Origin: W0P28-013 sp051878315
GTDB lineage: Bacteria; Bacteroidota; Bacteroidia; Bacteroidales; Paludibacteraceae
Direction: 5' to 3'
DNA length: 64,000 nucleotides
Assembly (NCBI GenBank): GCA_051878315.1
Contig: JBJEJW010000007.1
Location: forward strand, 27,878 to 91,877
The number at the start of each line of letters is the position of its first letter. Within the stretch, counting starts at the first letter, position 1. The position numbers and the translations under genes are program-made. Positions 52,729-60,320 of the stretch are shown here, in pieces. The notes under the pieces are model-generated. The model had not been told where the DNA came from. It did no database searches and saw only the letters and a list, made by a program, of their open reading frames with translations.

Positions 52729-53931
52729 TTATCGCCATTTTTTGGCAATGGGCTTGGGCACGGCATCTTTGTGTACAAGTATATTCATGGTTTTGTAGGC
52801 AGCAAACGCTTTCGATATATACCAAGTTCCTTTATATTTGTTGTTCGTGCCCCACGAATTTTTTACCATATAATATTCTTTGCCGTTTTGATCGGTGGCA
52901 ATGCCGTAGATGAGCATACCATGGTCGTCGGTTGTGTTCCAATTATCGTAAGCCGTTTGCCGCATAGCCTGCGTAACTTCTATTTCGGGCAACGGTTTTT
53001 GGGTCAATTCTTTTTGTTTATCATCTTTCGACAAACCTGTCCAACGCGCCATGTCACTACCTGTGAGTTCGGCACCGCGGTCGGCATCGGGCATTACGCC
53101 AATACCGTTGCGTGTGAACCCGATTTCACTTACATCGGCACCCCACGCTACCGTATAACCCTTTTCGATGGCATTGTCGATAATGGCGATGAGTTCGTCC
53201 AACGGCACATTATACGATGTGCCCAAGCGCCAATTATCCGGAATTTCGAGGACAAATTTTTCGTAAAACGGATGGTGTGTGTACGATGTTACCGACACAT
53301 AGTCGTCAGGCGATAGCCCAAGCATGTCGGCGAACGAACGCGGTGTATATTGTCGCCCGTTGTAGTCGAATGTATCGGGGCAAGCGCCCAAATAGGTGTC
53401 GTAGATAGCCGAAAGTCCCTGTTTCCAAACGGGCGTCAGCGATTTGAGTTTACCGTGCGTGAGCGCCTTAACGTATGCTCCGGCTACGGCATCCAATTCG
53501 TTGTGTACCGGCAACGTATCGCCATACATGATGCCGGGCATCGCCTCTTGTGGCACAATACCATAATGTTGAAGACAATAGACAGCGTCGTAAAAACTGC
53601 CTCCGGGAGCAAACGACACATCGCCATGCAAGCGCACCGCGCGTTCGGCACGGTCAACCATGGTGTGATGCACTACGAACATTTCCGCCAAGTCGTATTC
53701 GCCTTTGCCGAGACGCAACAATTCGGATTCGAAAAAAGCCATCGACGAAAAACTCCAGCAAGTACTCGAGCGATGCTGATTTTTGACACTTGTCGTCGGA
53801 TTCGCTTTGACGGTTGTAAACACAAATCCCTCGACCGAATCGGCAGGAGTTACTGCGGTCGTATCGGTTTGTGCCATAAGCATAGCGGGCATTGTTACAA
53901 CCGCCATCATAAAGAAAAGAATCTTTTTCAT
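52729..53931 (-). CDS. C1-family cysteine peptidase (bleomycin hydrolase / PepC-type), exported
   Basis: 400 residues from ATG 53931 (MKKILFFMMAVVTMPAMLMAQ signal peptide; the frame is open 10 codons further). Active-site elements: Gln and Cys in KNQHRSSTCWSFSSMAFFESE (about 55-75), His in DDHGMLIYGIA, Asn in MVKNSWGTNNKYKGTWY. The insertion pattern (PGGSFYDAVYCLQHYGIVPQEAMPG) is that of bleomycin hydrolases, which are usually cytosolic; the signal peptide suggests a periplasmic aminopeptidase here, as is common in Bacteroidota. Confidence 0.92.
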   Translation of the reverse strand: MKKILFFMMAVVTMPAMLMAQTDTTAVTPADSVEGFVFTTVKANPTTSVKNQHRSSTCWSFSSMAFFESELLRLGKGEYDLAEMFVVHHTMVDRAERAVRLHGDVSFAPGGSFYDAVYCLQHYGIVPQEAMPGIMYGDTLPVHNELDAVAGAYVKALTHGKLKSLTPVWKQGLSAIYDTYLGACPDTFDYNGRQYTPRSFADMLGLSPDDYVSVTSYTHHPFYEKFVLEIPDNWRLGTSYNVPLDELIAIIDNAIEKGYTVAWGADVSEIGFTRNGIGVMPDADRGAELTGSDMARWTGLSKDDKQKELTQKPLPEIEVTQAMRQTAYDNWNTTDDHGMLIYGIATDQNGKEYYMVKNSWGTNNKYKGTWYISKAFAAYKTMNILVHKDAVPKPIAKKWR

Positions 53932-54063
53932 AATCGTGATTATTATACCTATTTGCTGCAAAATTATAAAAAATACGGCTAATATATCTCATTTGACTGC
54001 AAAAAAACACAGCAAGGCATCATTTTTGTGGAAAGAATTATAGTACATATCACAAAAAAGTAC

Positions 54064-54071
54064 TAACTTTG
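54064..54071 (+). promoter_or_regulatory. -7 element (TAACTTTG) next to a start codon
   Basis: TAACTTTG ends 7 bases before the ATG at 54079, implying a leader of at most a few bases. Confidence 0.5.
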
Positions 54072-54078
54072 TAGCAGT

Positions 54079-54402
54079 ATGAAAACATACATTCACTGTA
54101 CCGAAATGCTACGGCATAGGCTTACTTTGATATTGATTTTCATCGATTTGGCATGGCTTTCGACAAGGGCTTCGAACTATATTGCGCCCGCAAACGATAG
54201 TTCCCGTCCCGACAGATTGCTCCTGCCACCACCCAACCATTACCCAATCCGTTTACTCCGTAGCGCTACCGACCATCTCGTCGCAAACGCACCTCATGAC
54301 ATCATGTTTCGCACAACGCATGACCATGGGCAACTCATGCTACATGGCACACACTATTATACGCTATTGATAGTTTATCCGACACACTTGTTATGTATGT
54401 AA
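54079..54402 (+). CDS. Hypothetical protein with possible signal anchor
   Basis: 107 residues. The N-terminus is hydrophobic (LTLILIFIDLAWLSTRAS) and could be a signal peptide cleaved before NYIAP. The rest is rich in His, Pro, Thr and Leu with no recognisable domain. The gene has a matching -7 box just in front and ends 33 bases before the Na/Pi cotransporter, so it could be a short leader gene or a chance open frame. No family recognised. Confidence 0.4.
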   Translation: MKTYIHCTEMLRHRLTLILIFIDLAWLSTRASNYIAPANDSSRPDRLLLPPPNHYPIRLLRSATDHLVANAPHDIMFRTTHDHGQLMLHGTHYYTLLIVYPTHLLCM

Positions 54403-54435
54403 AATTTTAGTTTTATCACCAAAAATATTCTGATT

Positions 54436-56136
54436 ATGTTACTGCAATTTTTCACGCTTTTAGGCGCTTTGGGCATGTTTCTTTACGGCATGAACCTGAT
54501 GAGTTCCGGTTTGCAAAAAGCGGCCGGCAATCGTCTTCGACAATTTTTATCGGCCATGACCTCTAATCGCTTCACAAGCGTGCTGACCGGTTTAACCATT
54601 ACGGCCATCATACAGTCGTCGAGCGCTACGACGGTAATGGTTGTTGGGTTTGTCAATGCCGGTTTATTGGCACTCGGGCAAGCCATCGGCGTTATCATGG
54701 GTGCCAACATCGGCACAACCGTTACGGCGTGGCTCATTTCGTTGTTGGGTTTCAAAATGGATATTTCCATCTTGGCCGTGCCACTGATGGCCGTCGGTTT
54801 TGTGTTGAGCATCGCCAAACGGGAGCAACACAAAAATATAGGCGAGTGCATCGTCGGTTTTTCGCTCCTGTTTTTGGGGTTATCGCTCATGAAAAATTCG
54901 GTACCCGATTTAAGCCGCACGCCCGAAATTTTGTCGTTCATCACACGCTGGACAAACTTTGGTTTTTGGTCGGTACTCATCTTTTTGGTCATCGGCACAC
55001 TGCTGACACTGATACTGCAATCGTCGAGCGCCACCATGGCACTGACTCTGATTATGATCAGCATGGGTTGGATTCCGTTCGAGATGGCAGCCGCCATGGT
55101 TTTGGGCGAAAACATCGGTACGACCATTACCGCCAACATTGCGGCAGCCGTAGCCAACATCAATGCAAAACGCGCCGCATTGGCACACACCTTTTTCAAC
55201 TTATTCGGTGTAATATGGGCACTATGCCTATATCGACCATTTCTGTCGCTTATAGGATTGATTATCAGCGGAATGGGTTACCCGAATCCGGTCGAAACAA
55301 ATTATACGGCAGGACTCGATCCTACCGCTCCCGAAGCGACAGCAGCACTCTACGGCATCGCCATGCTGCATACGCTATTCAACACCATCAACACATTCAT
55401 ACTCATTTGGTTTGTGCCGCAGATCGAGAAGATTGTAACCGTCCTTATCAAATCGAAAAACAGTGCCGAAGACGAGATTTTCAAACTCAAATTCATTCAG
55501 GCCGGTCCGATGGTAACGGCCGAATTGGCTATCACTCAAGCGCAAAACGAAATAGTACACTTCGCGCAAATATCGCGTAAGGGATTATCGTACATCAAAG
55601 CGGCCGTACAAGCCACCACACCTAAAGAATTCGACATGTACTGCGGCAAATTAGTGAAATACGAAGAGATAGCCGACCGCATAGAATACGAAATAGCCAA
55701 TTTCTTGCGTGCCATTCCCGAAGGCAGTATCAGCGAACACACACGCCAGCGCATCACGGCCATGTACAAAATCATTGGCGAATTGGAGAGTCTGGGCGAT
55801 TCGGGCGAAGCGGTCAGCCGCATTCTGACGCGACGCAACGCACAAAAACAGACTTTCTCGTCCCAATACATCGACAATATCGATTCGATGATTGCACTAG
55901 TGGACAAAGCCTACGAAGTGATGATTGCCAATTTGGGGAACACCTGCGACCTGCAAACCGCCATCGACAGCGAAATTGCCATCAACAACCTGCGCAACAC
56001 GCTGCGCGACGAAGCAGTGGCCAACAAAACTGTGTCCTACCAAAACAGCGCCTATTACATGGATATCGTATCGGAATTGGAACGCATGGGCGACTACATC
56101 ATCAATGTGTCGGAAGCGGTACACGGCAAAAAATAA
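54436..56136 (+). CDS. Na+/phosphate cotransporter-family protein with PhoU-like domain
   Basis: 566 residues. N-terminal membrane part (about 1-310) with the paired QSSSATT/QSSSATM motifs (IIQSSSATTVMVVGFVNAGL; ILQSSSATMALTLIMIS) and two GENIGTT/GANIGTT loops that define the NptA/YjbB group. The C-terminal 240 residues are helical PhoU-like (EEIADRIEYEIANFLRAIPEG; SELERMGDYIINVSEAVHG). Probably phosphate import or export control. It ends at a strong two-way terminator. Confidence 0.93.
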   Translation: MLLQFFTLLGALGMFLYGMNLMSSGLQKAAGNRLRQFLSAMTSNRFTSVLTGLTITAIIQSSSATTVMVVGFVNAGLLALGQAIGVIMGANIGTTVTAWLISLLGFKMDISILAVPLMAVGFVLSIAKREQHKNIGECIVGFSLLFLGLSLMKNSVPDLSRTPEILSFITRWTNFGFWSVLIFLVIGTLLTLILQSSSATMALTLIMISMGWIPFEMAAAMVLGENIGTTITANIAAAVANINAKRAALAHTFFNLFGVIWALCLYRPFLSLIGLIISGMGYPNPVETNYTAGLDPTAPEATAALYGIAMLHTLFNTINTFILIWFVPQIEKIVTVLIKSKNSAEDEIFKLKFIQAGPMVTAELAITQAQNEIVHFAQISRKGLSYIKAAVQATTPKEFDMYCGKLVKYEEIADRIEYEIANFLRAIPEGSISEHTRQRITAMYKIIGELESLGDSGEAVSRILTRRNAQKQTFSSQYIDNIDSMIALVDKAYEVMIANLGNTCDLQTAIDSEIAINNLRNTLRDEAVANKTVSYQNSAYYMDIVSELERMGDYIINVSEAVHGKK

Positions 56137-56155
56137 GTCGTTCGACATACGCAAA

Positions 56156-56187
56156 CGAGGCCTTCCCGATGTGTCGGGAAGGCCTCG
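56156..56187. terminator. Strong two-way terminator between the phosphate transporter and the DUF4465 gene
   Basis: CGAGGCCTTCCCGA pairs perfectly over 14 positions with TCGGGAAGGCCTCG around a TGTG loop. It closes both convergent units, including the cobalamin-controlled operon. Confidence 0.88.
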
Positions 56188-56208
56188 TGCCTATTTTACA
56201 ACCGTTTT

Positions 56209-56934
56209 TTATTCGTATTTCAAGTTGTCGAGGCAAACGTAAGCCGGCGTATTGAGTCCCCAATCGCCTTGGTCGGTACCGTCGAACGTGAAATAAAGGT
56301 CGGTAACAACGCCCAGCGACGACAAATCGACTGCCGTCCATGTGTCGCAAATAAAGGTCTTGCCATCGCGAAAATCGGCCAGATAAAAGTCGATGCTGCC
56401 GGTGTTCGTGTCGCCGTTTTGCCCGATGATGGTAACTTTGAACCAATCGCCGTCGGCACAAGCCTTGGCTATGTAGTCGCCCTCTTTCAGCGACCAATAG
56501 GTATAGGTCGAGTTGGTCAGGCTGACGCTTTTGGGCGACACGGCTTTGTCGAATCGAATGTGCGAATTTTGCGCACTCCACGCACTATAATACAGCACGG
56601 CAAACTGTTTGGAGTTGTCGGCGCCGCCATCGGCATAAACGCTGTATTCGTTCTCATAGCCGCGCGTCTGTTTGTCCGTTTTCGACGAGAAATAAAAGCC
56701 GCCGTCGCAATAACCGTAGTTGTAAACCTCGTCGAACACATAAGCATTCACAAAAAATGCGCCATCAACGGTTTTGCCGCCCGAGAGGTCGGAGCCGTTC
56801 CAATAGCCGGTGGAGTCCAAAGCCACGTTCTCGAAAGTGATGACAGTGGAATTGTCGATCGGATCGTTATCCTTTTCGCAGGCAACGAATGTGGCCGCCA
56901 ATGCAGCCAAGCAGAAGAGATGTAATTTTTTCAT
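56209..56934 (-). CDS. DUF4465 (BtuH-type) surface lipoprotein, putative B12 binder
   Basis: 241 residues. Lipoprotein signal with lipobox FVAC (MKKLHLFCLAALAATFVACEKDND). The body is a beta-sandwich type domain: VITFENVALDSTGYWNGSDLSGG, GYENEYSVYADGGADNS, VKSVSLTNSTYTYWSLKEGD, FYLADFRDGKTFICDTWTAVDLSSLG, and the C-terminal WGLNTPAYVCLDNLKYE, all DUF4465 hallmarks. From memory, DUF4465 proteins of gut Bacteroidetes were described as cobalamin-binding surface proteins (BtuH). It lies 62 bases after nrdG with no terminator between, so it is the third gene of the cobalamin-riboswitch unit. Confidence 0.85.
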   Translation of the reverse strand: MKKLHLFCLAALAATFVACEKDNDPIDNSTVITFENVALDSTGYWNGSDLSGGKTVDGAFFVNAYVFDEVYNYGYCDGGFYFSSKTDKQTRGYENEYSVYADGGADNSKQFAVLYYSAWSAQNSHIRFDKAVSPKSVSLTNSTYTYWSLKEGDYIAKACADGDWFKVTIIGQNGDTNTGSIDFYLADFRDGKTFICDTWTAVDLSSLGVVTDLYFTFDGTDQGDWGLNTPAYVCLDNLKYE

Positions 56935-56996
56935 CGTTTTTTTGTTTTTGAGTGTTAATTAAATGATTATTAAATCGTTATTAAATTGTTACGATT

Positions 56997-57455
56997 TTAT
57001 TTGCGCCAAAATCGGCATGTAATATCGTGCATTTGCCCCTGTTCGATGCGGAACAGCCGTTGGTTGGTTTCGGGCGATTTCAGTCCGCCGAGTGCAGCAA
57101 CGTAAGGGCCGAGTTTGATAAAATCGAAATGCGCCGTATCGATGGTTTCCGGCAAAGCGGCGCGCCCCGAATACCAAGCCGATTTTTTGCCTTTCAGACG
57201 GATGTGCGCTGCCAAATCGTTTACCGCCGCCGGGTCGGCATCGCCACCCATCAGACAGACACAGGTAACAGCCGCGCCATACTTATCGAGTAACGTATCG
57301 ACCACGGTTGCGGTCAACACTTCGCCAATGTCGTCGGCCAACTGCGGGCTATGGCATCCCGCACACCCACACGGACAATTACTCATGTTGATGGCCAGCG
57401 TTACCTCGTCCGGAATTTCCTGAAAAACAATATCGAAATCGGTGTATTTCAGCAT
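56997..57455 (-). CDS. nrdG: Anaerobic ribonucleoside-triphosphate reductase activating protein
   Basis: 152 residues from ATG 57455, which overlaps the nrdD stop by 7 bases. Radical SAM enzyme that installs the glycyl radical on NrdD. The CxxxCxxC motif is NCPCGCAGCHSP (about 22-31), followed by CLMGGDADPAAVNDL and KSAWYSGRA. The longer open frame back to 57890 is only a read-through of the nrdD region in another frame. Confidence 0.94.
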   Translation of the reverse strand: MLKYTDFDIVFQEIPDEVTLAINMSNCPCGCAGCHSPQLADDIGEVLTATVVDTLLDKYGAAVTCVCLMGGDADPAAVNDLAAHIRLKGKKSAWYSGRAALPETIDTAHFDFIKLGPYVAALGGLKSPETNQRLFRIEQGQMHDITCRFWRK

Positions 57456-59557
57456 GTTGTATTCTCGTCCCATTTGGCATAATGCCGTTTTGCCGCTTCC
57501 ACTTGTCGCGCATGCGAAAAGTTGCTGATGCGTTTCATATAACCAATCACACGCGTCAGGTAATCGATGTTGGTGCTGTGACAATGCGGGCAGGCTTTCA
57601 GATAGCGTTTGTCGATGTGGCCGCAATCGTTGCACACCGTGTTCGGGATGTTGAACGTGAAGTAGTTGCAACCCTCGACAGCAGCCACGCGCAGCAACTG
57701 ACGATATTGTGCTTGCGACAAATGCTCTTCTAAATTGCAATGCAGAGCCGAACCGCCCGTCAGATGTTCGATATATTTGCGGCCGTGCAGACGGAATTTG
57801 TCGATAATGTTTAGCGAATCGTCTTCCACCACATAGAAATAACTGTTGTAGCAGTCGCGCGGCACCATATAGTGGTCTTCGCGGTCCCACTTGGCATGTT
57901 TCACACCGACATTTTCGGCGGGAATCATCTCGCAGTTGAACATCACATCTTTGGTGCGGTATTTTTTGTTATACCGTTCCACTATGCCCAAAACGCCCTG
58001 CACAAATTCGGCGTATTGCGGGTTATCATTGATTTCGAGCCCGAGAAATTCGGCGGCTTCTACCAAACCATTCACGCCGATAGTCAGATATTGGCGGCCG
58101 ATGTTGATATAACCGGCATCGAACAGCGGCAGCATACCTTTGCGTTGCAGCGTTTTCAAATTCTCGTTGTAGGCCAACTGCACTTTGTGAGTCAAATCGA
58201 CAATCTCTTCCAAATACGTTTGATACGGAATGCCGTTCTTGACCGCATATTGTATGCAGCGGTTCAGGTTGATGGTGAGTACGCTTTTCGAGCCGGTCGA
58301 TACGCCGCCGGCGCCCAGCGTGTAACTGAAACCGTTGTCCGTAATTTCGTTGCGCAGGCGGCAGCAACTCGACAGCGAATCGGCATTGTCGCTCAGATAG
58401 GTGAAAAACGAATGGCCTTCGGCATACATCTCGGCCGTGAAGTCGGCATACTCTTTGTCTTTCACGTCGCCGTCTTCGGCCAACAGCGCCATCGTTTCAA
58501 CGGGGAACGTCAGCACCGTCTTGGTGCGCTCGTTGTTGAACCACTTCATAAAGCGTTTTTGCAACCAATTCAGCGAATCCCAATGCGGACGCTCGCCGTT
58601 CGGAAAATAAAAATTGCCAAACAAACTCTCGAAATAGTAACGATCGTAATAGGCCACATTCCAAAACACCGACTGAAAATTGCGCGCTCCCGTCGGCTGA
58701 TTGATGCTGTAAACTATCTGCTCAAAACAATCGGTGATAACCTTATCTATGGTACGCTGTTTCTTGCTCAAATCCACTACTTTGTCGGGCTGCAAATAGT
58801 AGTCGTCGCCATACTCCAAACCGATGAAATAGTTCATGTACATCAAAAATTCGGGCGTGGCGCACGCACCGCTCAACATACTCGACACGATGAATACCAT
58901 ATTGACGAAACCGCCGCAAAACGATTTCAGATTCGTCGGCGGAGTGCTGTTGCCACCGATAGAAATGGTGCCGCCGATAAGCCACGGATACATCGTAATG
59001 CTGGCGCAATAGTTGGCCAAACTCGTCTCGTCGTTTTTGTAGATGAAATGCCGGTTCAGCAAACTCAAGTACTTGTCCGACAACTCCTTACCGAACATCT
59101 CTTTGATGCGGTCGGTCAGCAGACGACGATTCAGACGAATGAAACTCTGTTTGGGCAATTCGCCGATAAGCGTGGCTATGTTTTTGTTCGTTACGTTGGC
59201 GTTGGCATCGAATTTACTGCCCGTCGCCGCATTGGCTGCGTCGCAATAACTGATGAGAAAATCCAACTTGTCGCGCGTCTCGCGGTCGTCGGCATGGCTC
59301 TGACGATAGAGCATAAACGACTTGGCTACTGCATAGTAACGTTCGGCCATCAACGCCACCTCCACTTGGTTCTGCACATCCTCTACACTCAAACCGTTGC
59401 CTATCGACAAACGACTGAGGATGGCCGTCAAATCGTCGTCGGTGGCAAAACTGCCAACCGACAAAAACGCCTTGGCAATGGCATTCTTGATCTTCTCTAT
59501 CGAAAAGGCCTCGCGTTTTCCGTCGCGTTTGACAATAAAAATCTCGTTCGAACTCAT
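57449..59557 (-). CDS. nrdD: Anaerobic (class III) ribonucleoside-triphosphate reductase
   Basis: 702 residues. N-terminal ATP-cone (IFIVKRDGKREAFSIEKIKNAI), the ten-stranded barrel core, four zinc Cys near the C-terminus (VCNDC at 642/645 and CPHC at 656/659), and the glycyl radical site RVIGY with Gly 672. It reduces ribonucleotides without oxygen and without B12, after activation by NrdG. A cobalamin riboswitch sits in its leader, so B12 represses it. First gene of nrdD-nrdG-DUF4465. Confidence 0.96.
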   Translation of the reverse strand: MSSNEIFIVKRDGKREAFSIEKIKNAIAKAFLSVGSFATDDDLTAILSRLSIGNGLSVEDVQNQVEVALMAERYYAVAKSFMLYRQSHADDRETRDKLDFLISYCDAANAATGSKFDANANVTNKNIATLIGELPKQSFIRLNRRLLTDRIKEMFGKELSDKYLSLLNRHFIYKNDETSLANYCASITMYPWLIGGTISIGGNSTPPTNLKSFCGGFVNMVFIVSSMLSGACATPEFLMYMNYFIGLEYGDDYYLQPDKVVDLSKKQRTIDKVITDCFEQIVYSINQPTGARNFQSVFWNVAYYDRYYFESLFGNFYFPNGERPHWDSLNWLQKRFMKWFNNERTKTVLTFPVETMALLAEDGDVKDKEYADFTAEMYAEGHSFFTYLSDNADSLSSCCRLRNEITDNGFSYTLGAGGVSTGSKSVLTINLNRCIQYAVKNGIPYQTYLEEIVDLTHKVQLAYNENLKTLQRKGMLPLFDAGYINIGRQYLTIGVNGLVEAAEFLGLEINDNPQYAEFVQGVLGIVERYNKKYRTKDVMFNCEMIPAENVGVKHAKWDREDHYMVPRDCYNSYFYVVEDDSLNIIDKFRLHGRKYIEHLTGGSALHCNLEEHLSQAQYRQLLRVAAVEGCNYFTFNIPNTVCNDCGHIDKRYLKACPHCHSTNIDYLTRVIGYMKRISNFSHARQVEAAKRHYAKWDENTTC

Positions 59558-59743
59558 ATAAAAAACGGTTTAGTTATTCAAAAAACAACAGCCAACAACC
59601 GCCCTGCCCGAGAAAAACCACGACAACCCAACTGTCCGCCGTGCCGCGATGTGTGTGTATGAAACTTTGTGGGTGTGCGCTCACAACAAACGCCCCTACG
59701 AACCCATACGCTCTATTCCTCGAAAGCGTGATGATGACTATGG

Positions 59744-59936
59744 CTCTTGGCAGGTCTTCTGGCTCGCTCCCGATGGCTTGCGCCTTCCCATCTCCCACAA
59801 CGGAAAAACAGTGGCTAAAGTATTTGCAACCATCGTATCACGGAACTCACAGCAGCGGGTCTGCTCAGGATTCGCACCTGATTCCCTCTTCAATTCGCAC
59901 GGCAACACCGCACGAACACCAAGACCGTAACATTTT
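59744..59936 (-). ncRNA. Cobalamin riboswitch in the nrdD leader
   Basis: Read on the minus strand, all hallmarks of the cobalamin aptamer are present: an upstream GGTGTTCGTGCGG element, the core GGGAATCAGGTGCGAATCC (59867-59885) followed by GAGCAGACCCGCTGCTGTGA, GCCACTG, GGGAAGGCGCAAGCC, and the B12 box AGCCAGAAGACCTGCC (59749-59764). It begins a few bases after the transcript start and ends about 187 bases before the nrdD ATG. I could not resolve the expression platform; no clear intrinsic terminator was seen. Confidence 0.93.
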
Positions 59937-59943
59937 TTCGCTG

Positions 59944-59973
59944 CAAAGATAGACAAAAATTCCGACACTGCAA
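59944..59973 (-). promoter_or_regulatory. Promoter of the cobalamin-riboswitch operon
   Basis: On the minus strand TTG (59971-59973), 19 bases, TATCTTTG (59944-59951); expected transcript start near 59940, just ahead of the aptamer. Confidence 0.7.
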
Positions 59974-60010
59974 CCAAAAAGTTATGAACAATCGCAAAAA
60001 ACAGATGCAA

Positions 60011-60030
60011 AATACGAGTTTTCTCGTATT
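60011..60030. promoter_or_regulatory. 8-base inverted repeat overlapping a -33 element, possible operator
   Basis: AATACGAG and CTCGTATT with a TTTT spacer. The right arm covers the -33 TTG (60029-60031) of the next plus-strand promoter and lies upstream of the riboswitch promoter on the other strand. There is no T-run, so it is not a terminator. Confidence 0.4.
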
Positions 60031-60059
60031 GTATATTTCAAAAACTTTGTTTACCTTTG
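60029..60059 (+). promoter_or_regulatory. Promoter of the repetitive surface protein gene
   Basis: TTG at 60029-60031, 20 bases, then TACCTTTG at 60052-60059. It leaves a leader of about 255 bases before the ATG at 60321. Confidence 0.7.
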
Positions 60060-60099
60060 TCGCCGAATAATAATGCCATTGCCCTCTCCCGAACCGTTC

Positions 60100-60112
60100 G
60101 GGGGGGGGGGGG
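60100..60112 (+). repeat. 13-G homopolymer in the leader of the surface protein gene
   Basis: Thirteen consecutive G, directly after CCCGAACCGTTC, so the G-run can pair with the C-rich arm CCCTCTCCC just upstream. Such tracts vary in length by slippage. It is about 35 bases into the predicted transcript. The length may also be a sequencing estimate. Confidence 0.8.
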
Positions 60113-60157
60113 CAAATAGTTGATTATCAGTTAATTATAAAATAAACAGCAAAACCA

Positions 60158-60292
60158 ACGAAAAATACGCAAACAACAAAATTTACGAAAAATACGAAAA
60201 ATTAACTTTGAAACTCTGAAACATTAAACTTTGAAACTTTGAAACTCTTAAACTATTAAACTATTAAACTTTTTAACTCTGAAACTATTTTA
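60158..60292 (+). repeat. Short-repeat tract in the leader (ACGAAAAATACG twice, then AAACT-type units)
   Basis: ACGAAAAATACG occurs at 60158-60169 and 60185-60196. From 60202 to 60292 about ten units of 7-9 bases follow (variants of GAAACTCT, TTAAACT, TATTAAACT). There is no coding potential; it is the upstream region of the surface protein gene. Confidence 0.75.
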
Positions 60293-60320
60293 ACCTTTTT
60301 ATAACTTAATCTTTTTTATT

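Noticed and set aside
57456..57890. N-terminal extension of nrdG to a 297-residue protein
   Set aside because: The extra part is the nrdD end read in another frame; the real nrdG begins at 57455 with MLKYTDFDI.
57872..59662. Long plus-strand open frame (596 residues) opposite nrdD
   Set aside because: It is a shadow of nrdD: same region, no domain, composition typical of an antisense frame. nrdD has all catalytic residues.
60202..60292. CRISPR array
   Set aside because: Units are 7-9 bases with no unique spacers; no cas genes are nearby.
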